Origin: Branchinecta lynchi
Lineage: Eukaryota > Arthropoda > Branchiopoda > Anostraca > Branchinectidae
Assembly: GCA_023053575.1 (NCBI GenBank)
Contig: JAKZAP010000009.1
Span: forward strand, 20,999,869-21,063,868
DNA length: 64,000 bases
Direction: 5' to 3'
Positions 43,601-49,253 of the stretch are shown piece after piece. Position 1 is the first letter of the stretch; each line of letters begins with the position of its first letter. Under the pieces are notes generated by a model that ran no database searches, was not told the origin of the DNA, and saw only the letters and a program-made list of their open reading frames with translations. A program made the position numbers and the translations under genes.

Positions 43601-45446
43601 AAACACTGCTTTTTGGGGTCCGACACCCATTCGGTTCAGGGGCAATTGGGGCCAATTTTGCTCCCAAATCTTCAGACGTTGGCTCCCCCATTTTCAGACG
43701 CTCATGTCCTCAGTAATAATAATAATTCATTTATGACCCGTCATACACTCACAAAGATAAAGACGGAGGTAAATACAAAAAAGAGGAAAAAGTAATATAC
43801 GGAAAGCAGGCCCGAATCCAGGAATTTATTTCGGGGAGGGGGGGGGGGTTGCCTGCTGGTCGGACAAAAAAGTACAAAAAAAACATAGATCAGAGGGAAA
43901 AGCCTATAAAAATGATTATTTTTGTATGTTTCGGGGGCCCCCTGGATACGGCCTTGACGGAAAGACGTAACACCATACAAAAAAAAACAACAGGAAACTA
44001 ACTTCAAAAATTGAGGTAGTGTAAAAACGAGGTCAGGTACCCCCCTTTAACACATGCTACATCACCCTGTCTATGTTCATTCCCGTCGTTGACTGGTTGC
44101 CGTTTGACAGTTGTTCCTCTGTGATGGTAGTATCTTGATCTTGTAGATGCCTCCTTATATCTGAGAGAAACTAAAAGGCTACGATGTTTATTCAGGGACT
44201 ATCGCCCCTGCCCAGATTGTTTCCGATGTTGATTCAAGGGTTGTTCGGCAGTTGTTCGCCTTATGATTTTAGGGTGCACATATCGTTCGTAGCGTGGCGG
44301 GTGCCTCCCGCCAACTGGTGTAAAAATAGAGTTTGTAAGGCATAATTGGCCTAATAATGAACCAAAAAAATAAAAAGAAAGAACTAGAACAACAAATAAT
44401 ATGTATTAACAATAAATAATAATATAGATAATACAAAAATATAAATAATAAATTAGGCCTGGCTTGAGGGCGTGGAACAGTGACGTCCAACGCTTACACA
44501 ATACCCCATATTCTAGCCCTATCTCCTTTTGAGAAGCTATTTAGCATAATTGAATAAAAGACAATTCGTAAATTGTTCTATAAGTATGCTAAGTTCTTCC
44601 TCGGCCTTCCCCCAATGGCTCGTAACCGCAAAGTCACGCAGCTTTACGGCCTTACTGATCTCTTTGTGGCTGTGGCCTAACGCCGTGCCGAGTTTGACTC
44701 CTCTCTAGACAGGTGCCATCTGTACTATAGTGCGTTTATATAGTAATTTCGGTTAGTTTAGTCTGATCTTTTTCTTTCCTTTGTTGTTTTTCATATACTC
44801 CGTATGCGCATGAATGAATGAATGAATCTATTTTCAAAAGCCCGTGGGGCCATGGCAGGAAAATAACATAAACACAAAATAACACTCAGAAACACCATGT
44901 TTACACCATAAGGACCCTTACTCCAAAAATCGCTCCCGATGCTCCATAGACTGCTTGAGGAACCTCCCTAACCGACGAAGGTCCCCAAATTTGTCTTCCC
45001 CATAACCTTAACCAAATCCTCCTCCTCCATCCTACTATGTCCAAAAATCTCTTTACGATCATTTAACTCAACGCATCTACCCACCAGATGCAAGATATCC
45101 TCCCCTAGTGAACCACACATAGGGCAAAAGTAAGGACCAGGACACAGCTTAACTTTACCTATAAACTTTCTTCTTTCTCCCAACGGTAGAGAATCCGCCC
45201 GCAGACTCACCATCAATTTAAGTTCCTCTGGTCTAAGCATGTTCTCCATTTCTATACGGGTTAATAAATTATTGATTGATTGTCTTGTTCATTCTAGGTG
45301 ACAAGTTCATGGTGGACTGCAGTGGTGGAGAGGAAGTAGCTCGCTATGCTTATGACGACGCCAGTGAGGGCAAGGTTAAACTACTCGCTAAGCTACACGA
45401 GTTCTGCGCCGCAAGAAAAATAGACGGAGACGTCAGAGAGACCTTG
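20249..45446 (+). CDS. Ten-exon gene: RG-rich, coiled-coil, repeated beta-module protein
   Basis: Ten exons join in phase with GT-AG junctions into at least 1,022 codons (20249-20366, 21234-21794, 22828-23027, 25214-25506, 29138-30219, 31207-31410, 33142-33278, 33968-34072, 35019-35235, 45298-45446). Residues 1-85 are rich in RG, Gly and Asn. Residues about 115-162 form a coiled coil with unbroken heptads, residues 166-213 a Gly/Pro linker. The rest reads as repeated beta-rich modules of 75-95 residues, several closing on an aromatic motif (KRAWFG, LMAWSG, LAWVG). One acidic run lies near residue 890. The pattern suggests an oligomer that binds RNA or another polymer, perhaps with OB or cold-shock-like folds. 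That is inference, and I recognise no family. The ATG (AAAATGATGCGT) has A at -3. If the last donor is not used, translation stops at TGA 45456-45458 (1,025 residues). Confidence 0.82.
20820..21122. repeat. ~150-bp tandem duplication in intron 1, with poly-G runs
   Basis: Two direct copies share CGAGCTTCC, a run of 9-14 G, GGTACGCTT, GCAACA.GAAGCACTA and GAAAATCAAGTAGATTTTGT. It ends 111 bases before exon 2. Confidence 0.8.
21234..21794 (+). CDS. Main gene exon 2: RG/Asn-rich, coiled coil, Gly/Pro linker
   Basis: Acceptor ATCGCCTTAG, phase 1. It continues the low-complexity start (GYGGFAGSAREDD, NQNQGGFQSSFQNQ), then a heptad helix: hydrophobics at 4-3 spacing from IIEERLEQIENRL through FGSQLSELKMKTSNL. 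The linker has GPGPGPAGPGPLPMGPGP. The donor GTTGCAG|GTAATG ends it in phase 1. Reading on to a second GT at 21821 is possible but fits the next acceptor less well. Confidence 0.82.
22090..22450. repeat. Dispersed repeat, copy 1 (intron 2)
   Basis: Shares GGATTCTG.AAAGG.ATTTTTTAT, CTCTAGTTATGACG, AATTCTACT.TGA and GTGAGATTGGTGAA with 23965-24310. An inverted, shorter copy is near 54060-54200. Class unknown. Confidence 0.75.
22617..22644. repeat. Poly-T run
   Basis: About 28 consecutive T in intron 2. Possibly the reverse of a retrotransposed A-tail, but no element body is recognisable next to it. Confidence 0.9.
22828..23027 (+). CDS. Main gene exon 3
   Basis: Acceptor AAATTCCAG, phase 1 in and phase 0 out at the ideal donor GAT|GTAAGT. 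It encodes the first beta-rich module (LVADVVDNINAYTGTLMFDF then GKFVIAAIGLK). In-frame stops lie immediately upstream of the acceptor, which supports the boundary. Confidence 0.83.
23187..23705 (+). mobile_element. LINE 3' end: RT C-terminus and (CTGAAA)n tail
   Basis: The plus strand reads QKRALRIIYRGAKMP, then LHHRRERLCRDFGMKS and TERYRNSFIPKFVHIFN before a stop. These are the conserved closing motifs of CR1/L2-like reverse transcriptases (KRA.R.I, RRE.LC..F, ..RY..S.IP...N). A 3' UTR follows and ends AAATAAACTGAAACTGAAAC. Confidence 0.85.
23880..23965 (+). mobile_element. LINE 3' tail only
   Basis: CCCAGGCCTTATGGTGGGGCC and GTGAATAAACTGAAACTGAAAC: the same terminal hexamer repeat as the preceding LINE, with a different UTR. 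It has inserted inside the second copy of the dispersed repeat. Confidence 0.6.
23965..24310. repeat. Dispersed repeat, copy 2 (intron 3)
   Basis: Same family as 22090-22450. The LINE pieces at 23187-23965 interrupt the matching start near 23800. Confidence 0.75.
24310..25065. repeat. Dispersed repeat also at 47480-47955
   Basis: Shared blocks in order: AAAGGGC.TGTCTTACCTAT, ACTAA.GCAAC, GGTTGTCTGCGA, AAAGGCTTAAA.CAGCC, AAAACCGTGGGTTA and ATAGTGCGAGGGGT. This copy holds extra sequence in the middle. No ORF. Confidence 0.7.
25214..25506 (+). CDS. Main gene exon 4
   Basis: Acceptor TTTTCCCCCTAG, phase 0. Donor AAAAG|GTGTGT after two bases of a codon. The module ends in DIEYFVKR, joined across the intron to AW in exon 5, which restores the aromatic closing motif seen elsewhere in the protein. 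A MITE begins 27 bases after the donor. Confidence 0.83.
25533..26064. mobile_element. hAT-like MITE with 8-bp target-site duplication
   Basis: GGATCGAC occurs exactly at 25525-25532 and 26065-26072. The ends are inverted repeats of about 28 bases sharing GCCGATTATC/GATAATCGGC. The interior has CGTCAC boxes near both ends. A second, uninterrupted copy is at 46294-46545. The 8-bp duplication points to the hAT group. It has been interrupted by a PLE piece at 25596-25857. Confidence 0.8.
25596..25857. mobile_element. PLE terminal repeats, inverted pair, nested in a MITE
   Basis: A minus-oriented terminal repeat (hammerhead-like core at 25649-25680: CTGACGA, stem II, GAAA) is followed by a plus-oriented truncated one (from 25729). 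The insert is flanked by ATCCTTTTCT at 25586-25595 and 25858-25867, an exact 10-bp duplication. The inverted arrangement without any ORF is the same as at 31560. Confidence 0.8.
26218..26557. mobile_element. MITEs of the CACTGTAAAA family, two overlapping copies
   Basis: One copy starts TCTA|CACTGTAAAATCC at 26218 and ends near 26400 with TTTACGGTGTA, flanked by TA. A second, with AGATAAGATTAATCCCAGTA and CTGCAGTTAACTTCAATCC, follows to about 26557 (AAACAGTGTG). The cores are inverted AATCTTATCTC and GATAAGATTA motifs, repeated several times. Confidence 0.7.
26690..27605. repeat. Cluster of short palindromes (CGTGGTATC-GATACCACG)
   Basis: About eleven imperfect copies of a GTGGTATC/GATACCAC palindrome lie in 0.9 kb of intron 4, often beside GTTTTTGCAG or CTGCAAAAACG. 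The best is perfect: CGTGGTATC T GATACCACG at 27264-27282. Variants use ACCATGG or GCCACGG in one arm. No ORF accompanies them. From 27606 to 29137 I see nothing else identifiable. Confidence 0.8.
29138..30219 (+). CDS. Main gene exon 5 (large, four modules)
   Basis: Acceptor TTGTTTTCAAAAG at 29137 (an in-frame alternative, GGCTCATCAG, ends at 29152 and would drop five residues). The donor TCGG|GTGAGT leaves phase 1. It holds most of the repeated region: modules at about residues 432-505, 514-590 and 625-699 and the start of another at 706. A charged spacer (KKQGETKTRRENRT) separates the second and third. This exon is markedly richer in GC than the flanking introns, as expected for real coding sequence. 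Confidence 0.9.
30480..30600. repeat. Dispersed repeat, inverted partner at 36220-36310
   Basis: TCGAATGTTTTGCGCCCAGC, CGCGTCG and AGAAGGCTGGAT match the reverse complement of the 36.2-kb stretch (GGGCGCAAAACGTTTGAAAA). The class is unknown. 30601-31206 otherwise shows nothing. Confidence 0.5.
31207..31410 (+). CDS. Main gene exon 6
   Basis: Acceptor TTATTTCTTTCCAG, phase 1 in and phase 1 out at donor ACAG|GTATTT. Contains LAWVGRKPARTGG, the aromatic closing motif followed by a basic Gly-rich turn. Confidence 0.83.
31560..31862. mobile_element. PLE terminal repeats, inverted pair, with 11-bp TSD
   Basis: A minus-oriented repeat (31560-31688) and a plus-oriented repeat (31690-31862) meet tail to tail at GGTTTGTTTCC. 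The minus copy has a hammerhead-like core at 31615-31646. The plus copy has CTGACGA at 31741 but GAAG for GAAA. AAACCCTCAAT flanks both sides (31549-31559 and 31863-31873). Confidence 0.8.
32229..32395. mobile_element. MITE fragment, GAGCGTGTTCCACCCTA family
   Basis: It has one end (GAGCGTGTTCCACCCTACTT) and internal AGTAACTTTT and GGTTGGAACG boxes. The complete family member is at 55838-56124. Confidence 0.6.
32550..33065 (-). repeat. Satellite-bearing dispersed element, truncated
   Basis: The right-end module on the minus strand (GGTATCCCAAAACGTAAGTGG, TTCGCAAAAGTTGTCCGTC, GATATTTTGATGAAACTTGG) is followed by two satellite monomers (cores at about 32848 and 32981). It ends abruptly 77 bases before exon 7. 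Confidence 0.8.
33142..33278 (+). CDS. Main gene exon 7
   Basis: Acceptor TTTGTTTTCTACTAG, phase 1. Ideal donor ATG|GTAAGT, phase 0. Encodes KFRNINVIVNARLDEPNPS and DIIDLEVVLNKTHAEHFM. A satellite-bearing element ends only about 77 bases upstream of the acceptor. Confidence 0.83.
33968..34072 (+). CDS. Main gene exon 8 (acidic)
   Basis: Acceptor TTGTATTTTCAG, phase 0 in and out, donor CAG|GTAGGC. Encodes GSNWDKVASGRKKEVPEV and then an acidic run rich in Glu. As a symmetric 105-nt exon it could be skipped without changing frame. Confidence 0.8.
34076..34625 (+). mobile_element. LINE 3' end in intron 8
   Basis: The frame reads SISYLGLPIGRSLHFTATL, then HRFCRRYLASLYNAIALPHL, then after a T-run FLRLPPWTRNY. 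This is the C-terminal region of a LINE reverse transcriptase, found also at 41.7 and 44.6 kb. The 3' UTR has CATACTCCGTCCATTCCATGTG and a TAATAAAATTACTTACTTAA tail. The T-run (34339-34350) breaks the frame. From 34626 to 35018 nothing identifiable. Confidence 0.85.
35019..35235 (+). CDS. Main gene exon 9
   Basis: Acceptor TTCTTGGTTAG, phase 0. Donor GATAG|GTAATA, phase 1. The first third is acidic and Ser/Ala-rich. Then comes a compact beta-like module (NATVKAVSGTSVELQVDGEE, GKVELYGIRMHDVNLAGIF). Confidence 0.82.
35323..35590. mobile_element. PLE-type terminal repeats, second subfamily, inverted pair
   Basis: The minus copy has CTGAAGA, stem II and GAAA at 35362-35393, followed by TATAGCTCTAATAAAA. 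The plus copy at 35500-35590 has the same body but lost the CTGA part. This subfamily differs from the CTGACGA one in the region after GAAA. Confidence 0.75.
35958..36028. repeat. Two perfect hairpins side by side
   Basis: 35958-35992: 16-base arms GAATTGCGATGAAGGA and its exact complement with a 3-base loop. 35994-36028: 12-base arms CCGCCGACATGG and its complement with an 11-base loop. One base separates them. Perfect arms in otherwise decayed intron sequence suggest a recent origin. Confidence 0.9.
36600..37470 (-). mobile_element. Decayed PLE 3' end and terminal repeats
   Basis: Worn hammerhead-like cores occur at 36616-36655 (minus), 36712-36730 (plus) and 37080-37110 (minus). At 37243-37300 the minus strand carries the PLE ORF tail (AGCAATAACAGCAGCCGTG on that strand). 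AAGCTGACTGCGAATCATA and GCAAAACGGAT at 37417-37460 are the terminal sequences of the second subfamily. From 37471 to 39300 I see only low-complexity and AT-rich sequence, including a poly-G run near 37845. Confidence 0.6.
39560..39618 (-). repeat. tRNA-like sequence, probably SINE-derived
   Basis: The minus strand has TGGCAGAGCAGG, matching the Pol III A box, and GGTTCAAATCC, an exact B box, about 30 bases apart. The part between does not form a clear anticodon arm and the acceptor ends do not pair, so I do not call a functional tRNA. Confidence 0.5.
39720..40140 (-). mobile_element. LINE C-terminal fragment, zinc-knuckle family
   Basis: The minus-strand reading includes MRADSLPLGDRRKYLG and, after several stops, the equivalent of the CPMCG region seen intact at 44968 and 59306. 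Stops and frameshifts make it an old copy. Confidence 0.7.
40160..40560 (-). mobile_element. PLE 3' end, second subfamily
   Basis: It starts with the family terminus TTCAGCCCAAGCTGACTGCG, then TGCAAAACGGATAAGTCAGC, and an intact core at 40243-40274 (CTGAAGA, stem II, GAAA on the minus strand). At 40490-40550 lies AGCAAAAATAGCAGTCGTGT, related to the PLE ORF tail but in plus orientation, so the piece is a composite. Confidence 0.65.
41363..41502. repeat. 70-bp direct tandem duplication
   Basis: AAAATACGTTGTGCATCAGT and TTTTAGCATTTAGAG.TAAAA occur twice, 70 bases apart. Nearly identical, hence recent. Confidence 0.9.
41740..42270 (+). mobile_element. LINE 3' end
   Basis: About 115 open codons: SRKAYGLLVALKFKFNRRIL, ASVYNAFVVPHL and YKYAKYLLRLPLWTKNSS, then UTR and AATAAATATATACATACATTC. 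Same family as 34.1 kb and better preserved. A non-LTR reverse-transcriptase C-terminus. Confidence 0.85.
42300..42584 (-). mobile_element. LINE 3' end, minus strand
   Basis: Reverse complement of the 4396-4727 type: the tail (TTACTTACTTAG on its strand), the UTR (ATACTCCGCTCTTTCGAAATGG on its strand, in part) and ATATGCAAAGCACCTGCTCC. No intact frame. Confidence 0.65.
42585..43480 (+). repeat. Satellite-bearing dispersed element, near full length
   Basis: Left end: CAAGACCTAAGGTTTCGATGGG, then GATCAAGACAAcTGGGTCTTG. About four monomers have cores near 42757, 42903, 43030 and 43165. The right module is TTCATCAAAAATCTCATTCCC, CTTTTGCGATGTCATAGG and TTTTTGGATCCCATT. The ends share an inverted GGGATCCCAAAA-like motif. 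No ORF spans it. Confidence 0.85.
43807..43956. mobile_element. hAT-like MITE, 150 bp, exact 8-bp TSD
   Basis: ACGGAAAG at 43799-43806 and again at 43957-43964. The ends CAGGCCCGAATCCAGG and CCTGGATACGGCCTTG are imperfect inverted repeats. The interior has a poly-G run and TGCCTGCTGGTCGGAC. A sister copy at 54761 has its own 8-bp duplication. Confidence 0.9.
44560..44811 (+). mobile_element. LINE 3' end fragment
   Basis: The frame reads FYKYAKFFLGLPPMARN, then KVTQLYGLTDLFVAVA before a stop, then CATACTCCGTATGCGCA. Same family as at 34.1 and 41.7 kb. It abuts the end of a minus-strand LINE. Confidence 0.8.
44812..45270 (-). mobile_element. LINE C-terminus with zinc-knuckle motif
   Basis: An open minus-strand frame reads RADSLPLGERRKFIGKVKL, YFCPMCGSLGEDILHLVGRC and FGHSRMEEEDLVKVMG. 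C-x2-C-x8-H-x4-C is the zinc-binding motif that closes ORF2 in several LINE clades (R1, I and Jockey-like). The tail is (ATTC)n at 44812-44835. It lies just upstream of exon 10's acceptor. Confidence 0.85.
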
Positions 45447-45458
45447 GTAGGCATTTGA
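45298..45458 (+). CDS. Main gene exon 10 (last one seen; may be terminal)
   Basis: Acceptor TTGTTCATTCTAG, phase 1, after a 10-kb intron. Encodes DKFMVDCSGGEEVARYAYDD and a helical end (KVKLLAKLHEFCAARKIDGD). Two endings are possible: the donor TTG|GTAGGC at 45446/45447 in phase 0, or read-through to TGA at 45456-45458. No AATAAA is visible before a repeat begins near 45490, and I found no convincing downstream exon, so the true end is open. Confidence 0.72.
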
Positions 45459-45489
45459 GACTATACAAATTTCAGGTTCATTAAAAAAA

Positions 45490-46230
45490 AGACCAAAGTT
45501 TTCAATGGGATCCCAAAAGTTCAAATTTGATCCAGACAATTGGGTCTTGTCTTTTCCAGATCAAGTATTCGCCAGACTACTTGAACACTTTTACTATTAA
45601 AATTTAGAAACAGATTAAGGTCAAATAGCTAATCATATGAGAAAACCAAGTTCAGATATGGATTCAGCATGTGTGTTTACCCCTTTAAGTCAATTCTATT
45701 CTAACGAAGCAGATCGAAACTTCCTGCCTTACTTCTGCCAATTTTCCGGTTTCGGTGGAATTCAGTAACGAGTTGTCCGGCAAAAAAATAAAGCTCCAAA
45801 ACGAATTCAGCAAGTCTCCTTTCCCCTACTTCCAACCTCTAAGACTTCAGATTATACCTTTACTTTTAACGAATTTTCCGGTTTCAGCCGGATTCCGAGC
45901 GATATATACGTCCGGTGAGAAAGTGATTGTCATATGCGAATTCAGCATGCCTTATCGAACATCTTATCAAATTTAAATAAGACTATTACTTTAAACAAAT
46001 ACTCCGGTTTTGGCCCGATTCCGGCCGAACTAATTGTCCGGCGAGAAAATAATTTTCATATTTGGACTTTGTCCCTAAACCGAGCCTCCAATCAACTTCA
46101 GATTAAACTTTTACTTTTCACAGATTTTCCGGTTTTTGCCGGATTCGGGGTGAACTATTTGTCCGGCAAGAAAATAAATTTCATATTCGGATTCAGCATG
46201 TCTCCGTACCCCTAATTCCACTTTCTCAGA
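45490..46230 (+). repeat. Satellite-bearing dispersed element
   Basis: The left end AAGTTTTCAATGGGATCCCA is followed by GATCCAGACAATTGGGTCTTG. Four monomers have cores near 45745, 45880, 46005 and 46130, a spacing of 126-135. The right module is missing. It starts 32 bases after the possible stop of the main gene. Confidence 0.85.
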
Positions 46231-46293
46231 GTTGGTCTTGTTGGTACCGATAACGGAATCCGCGCATTGTCTCTGCAGCGGCAAACGCTGGCG

Positions 46294-46545
46294 GAAGGTG
46301 TTGGCTAAACTTTAGCCGATTATCAACGGAACGTGACGTCACACGAAAAGTATATTTTCCATTTACCAACAGATCTGTCCCTAGAACGGTTTAAAAGTGT
46401 AAATGTGTCCGGCGCCTCGCCGGCTGCTCGGCTCTATATGTATAGAGACAAATATATATTCTGCAACATTGATTTAATCGAATGTCCCTATTTCTTTCAA
46501 AAACGTCACGGGCTGTAGATAATCGGCTAAAGTTAGCCAATACCC
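46294..46545. mobile_element. hAT-like MITE, uninterrupted copy
   Basis: The ends are inverted repeats: TTTAGCCGATTATC near 46311 and GATAATCGGCTAAAG near 46517. It matches 25533-26064 without the PLE insertion. I could not see a clean target-site duplication here. Confidence 0.75.
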
Positions 46546-46549
46546 TGCG

Positions 46550-46775
46550 TGTTGCCCAGCAAGAAGTTTCGTGTTTTACCGATAGAGCTTTTGTCGGTAT
46601 CGGAAACGGAAGCCAGCCAGTAACTCGAGCTGTTCCTCTATGGAACAGCTTGTCCGAACCAACTGTCACCAGCGAAACACCCGAAGGTTTCCAAAAGCGA
46701 CTCGACGAGGGCTGGCGCGGGCAGCCCTGGAAAAAGGACTGGTGCGCCCCGGAAGCAGCAACCAGATCATAGCAC
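46550..46775 (+). mobile_element. LINE reverse-transcriptase tail
   Basis: The frame reads LRVAQQEVSCFTDRAFVGIG, then TRAVPLWNSLSEPTVTSET and FQKRLDEGW. The F..R....WN.L......V.......F...LD..W pattern is the usual close of CR1-like and Jockey-like reverse transcriptases. Confidence 0.75.
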
Positions 46776-47079
46776 CATCGTCATCCGAAAGCTACTCATC
46801 GGGGTAAAAAATCCTTATAGCTTGCAAGTGCAATTTAAGGTAATTAGATTTTTTTTTTATTAAGTTTATGTTTTACATTTTTTATTTTTAGGCATCTCGA
46901 TATGGGACAAATGGGCACTCCGAGGGAGAGACCAAGATGGACGAGTAATGGTGTAGGAGGGTGTGGTACAGCGTAAGTGACATCTTTTCCTGATATGACG
47001 TCTTTTGTACTTCTTTTTAATGTGATTAAAAACCTGAATAGTAATTGTACTTGTAAAGATATAAATCAAGCCGGATTTT

Positions 47080-47200
47080 GGAGCAGAAACTGTATAAACA
47101 AGAGCTACGAGCTCATATGGCACTTGTTACGCGTAGTTGGTACAAGAAAGTAGATGAGAATGTCACAAAAAACGACTTCAACCCCCAAGGATTGGACCTA
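47080..47200 (+). repeat. End fragment of the 2-kb element family
   Basis: ACAAGAGCTACGAGCTCATA, TGGCACTTGTTACGCGTAG and AAGTAGATGAGAATGTCAC match one end of the element at 49983-51974. Confidence 0.7.
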
Positions 47201-47409
47201 GGAATAGGGTATCTAATTTCAAATTTTATTCCAGCTAACCCGTTAGTAACCCCAGAGAGAGAGTAGATAACCAATAGAAACTACTTGGCAATGTCTTCTA
47301 CCCTCTTTTTCCTTCTGGTTATCCATGCATCTGCTGGAACCCTCCGTTTACCGGGGAACTCGGTTGAATAGTGGCGTTGTACCTTGTAATTAATTAACTG
47401 AAAGAAATT

Positions 47410-47465
47410 GTCCTTGGCGGGGTTTGAACTCGCGATAGTTGGCTTGAACGGCGTCGCTCCCCACT
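47410..47465 (-). repeat. tRNA-like sequence, probably SINE-derived
   Basis: The minus strand has GAGTTCAAACCCC, a B-box match, preceded by GGGGAGCGACGCCGTTCAAG. Not a complete cloverleaf by eye. Confidence 0.4.
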
Positions 47466-47479
47466 TAAAGGGCCTGTCT

Positions 47480-47955
47480 TACCTATTATACTAACGCAAC
47501 TTACATCCATATATTTCTTAACCCGGATACCACAGTTTCTTACGGTACGTTATAACCCCTCAAACAAAACCACGCTGATTTTCTCACTTGCCGTGCTTTG
47601 CTACCTTTGATGTGTATTACGCTGACGACGGTTGTCTGCGAGAAGTTTTTCCTTAAAAAAAACCGGTTCTGTAAATTGTTTCCTGTTTTCACTCTAAGTA
47701 AACGGGTCTCCGAAAAGGCTTAAAACAGCCAAAACCGTGGGTTATTGGCTGATAGCACAGCCTAGTTTTCAGGTTCAGGTTTTTTAATTTCTAAAAACAC
47801 TGCGTGATTATATATTTGATCGGGGTCCGGCAGGGATACGAGCTCGGCCCCGTAACTCGTTAGCTCGGCCCCATTCAAGTACACAAATATTTTAAAATAC
47901 TGTATACTGTAAGTTGAAGTGTAAATAGTGCGAGGGGTCCTTAAGCCACTGAGGG
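47480..47955. repeat. Dispersed repeat, second copy of the 24.3-kb family
   Basis: Shares the blocks listed for 24310-25065 in the same order, from CTGTCTTACCTAT to GTGCGAGGGGTCC. Confidence 0.7.
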
Positions 47956-48129
47956 GGTTGTAAGTATAGCTTGCAAACCTATTTCTAATTGGTCGGCCGA
48001 CGACCTGGTCGATTACGCTCCCAGCAACATATCCTCCAAATACTGTGAATCAAATCCCGGAGCAGCAAGCAAGAGTATTGTATACAAGTTTACTCTGACA
48101 GGAACTCTGGTCTAGTAGAAAGGAATTCC

Positions 48130-49000
48130 GGCCCTATTAAAATTTAGAAACAGAAGGCCAAAAAGCTAATCATCGGAGAAAACCAACTTCAGATATGGAT
48201 TATCATGTTTGTGTTTACCCCTATAAGTCATATCTGTTTTTGACGAAAACTTCCTGCCTTACTTACGCCGATTTCTCGGTTTCGGCTGAATTCGGGAACT
48301 ACCTGTCCGTCAAAAAAAAAGAAAGCTAAAAAACGAACTGAGCGTATCTTCTTTCCCCTATATCGAACATCTTTATTCAACTTTTAATAAAATTTAACTT
48401 ATAACAAATTTTCCGGTTCCAGCCGGATTCTGGGCGAACTGTATGTCCGGGTAAAAAATGATTGTCATACAAGGATTCAGCATCTCCTCTTACCGTAATT
48501 CGGATATCTAATCACCTAAAAATACTTTTAACAATTTTCCGGCTTTGGCCGGATTCTGGGCGAACTACATGCCTGGCGAGAAAATGGTTTAACCATCGTG
48601 TTCAGCATGTCTTCCTACCCCTAAACCGAACATTTAATCAACTTCAAATAAAACTTTTACTTTCTAGACTTTCCGGTTCTAGCCGGATTCCGGGCTAACT
48701 ACTTGTCCGGCGAAAAAAAATTTCACCATCGTGTTCAGCATGTCTTCTTACCCCATAATCGACTGTCCCATTAGCTGTTTAAAAATATTTTGCTTGCTCC
48801 TTAATTTAAACCCACTCCTAAATATAGCTACAAAGCCTATCTAAGAGCTCGACCTTACCCTTGACCCAAAGAATCCTCGCACTACATTTTATCAAAATAT
48901 CTCATTCCCTTCGAGAGTTATCGTGCTTACAGACGAACGGACGGGCAACTTTTGCGATGTCATAGGTATCCCTCCACCTTTGTTTTGGGATCCCAAAAAG
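48130..49000 (+). repeat. Satellite-bearing dispersed element
   Basis: Monomer cores lie near 48285, 48418, 48545 and 48675. The right module ends TGTCATAGGTATCCCTCCACC and TTTGGGATCCCAAAAAG. The left terminus is absent or degraded. Confidence 0.85.
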
Positions 49001-49253
49001 TACCTAGCTGTCAAAATCAGAAGCCATCAGCAACGGAGCCGTCGCTGCTGTCATATTCTTTCTCCGTTGGTTCGTTGAATCCTTGCTTGTAATTATTTCA
49101 GAATTTCTTCGTGGAGAAACATGGTTTTGTGTAAATGTTCTCCAGTATTCAAAGCCAGATTCCAGTCAAGGTTTCTTGTGCGTGTCAATCTTCTTTAAGC
49201 CGCTTTCGCATTGACGCGTCGCGTATGCGTACAGGTTGCGTAGCGTATCAGTC

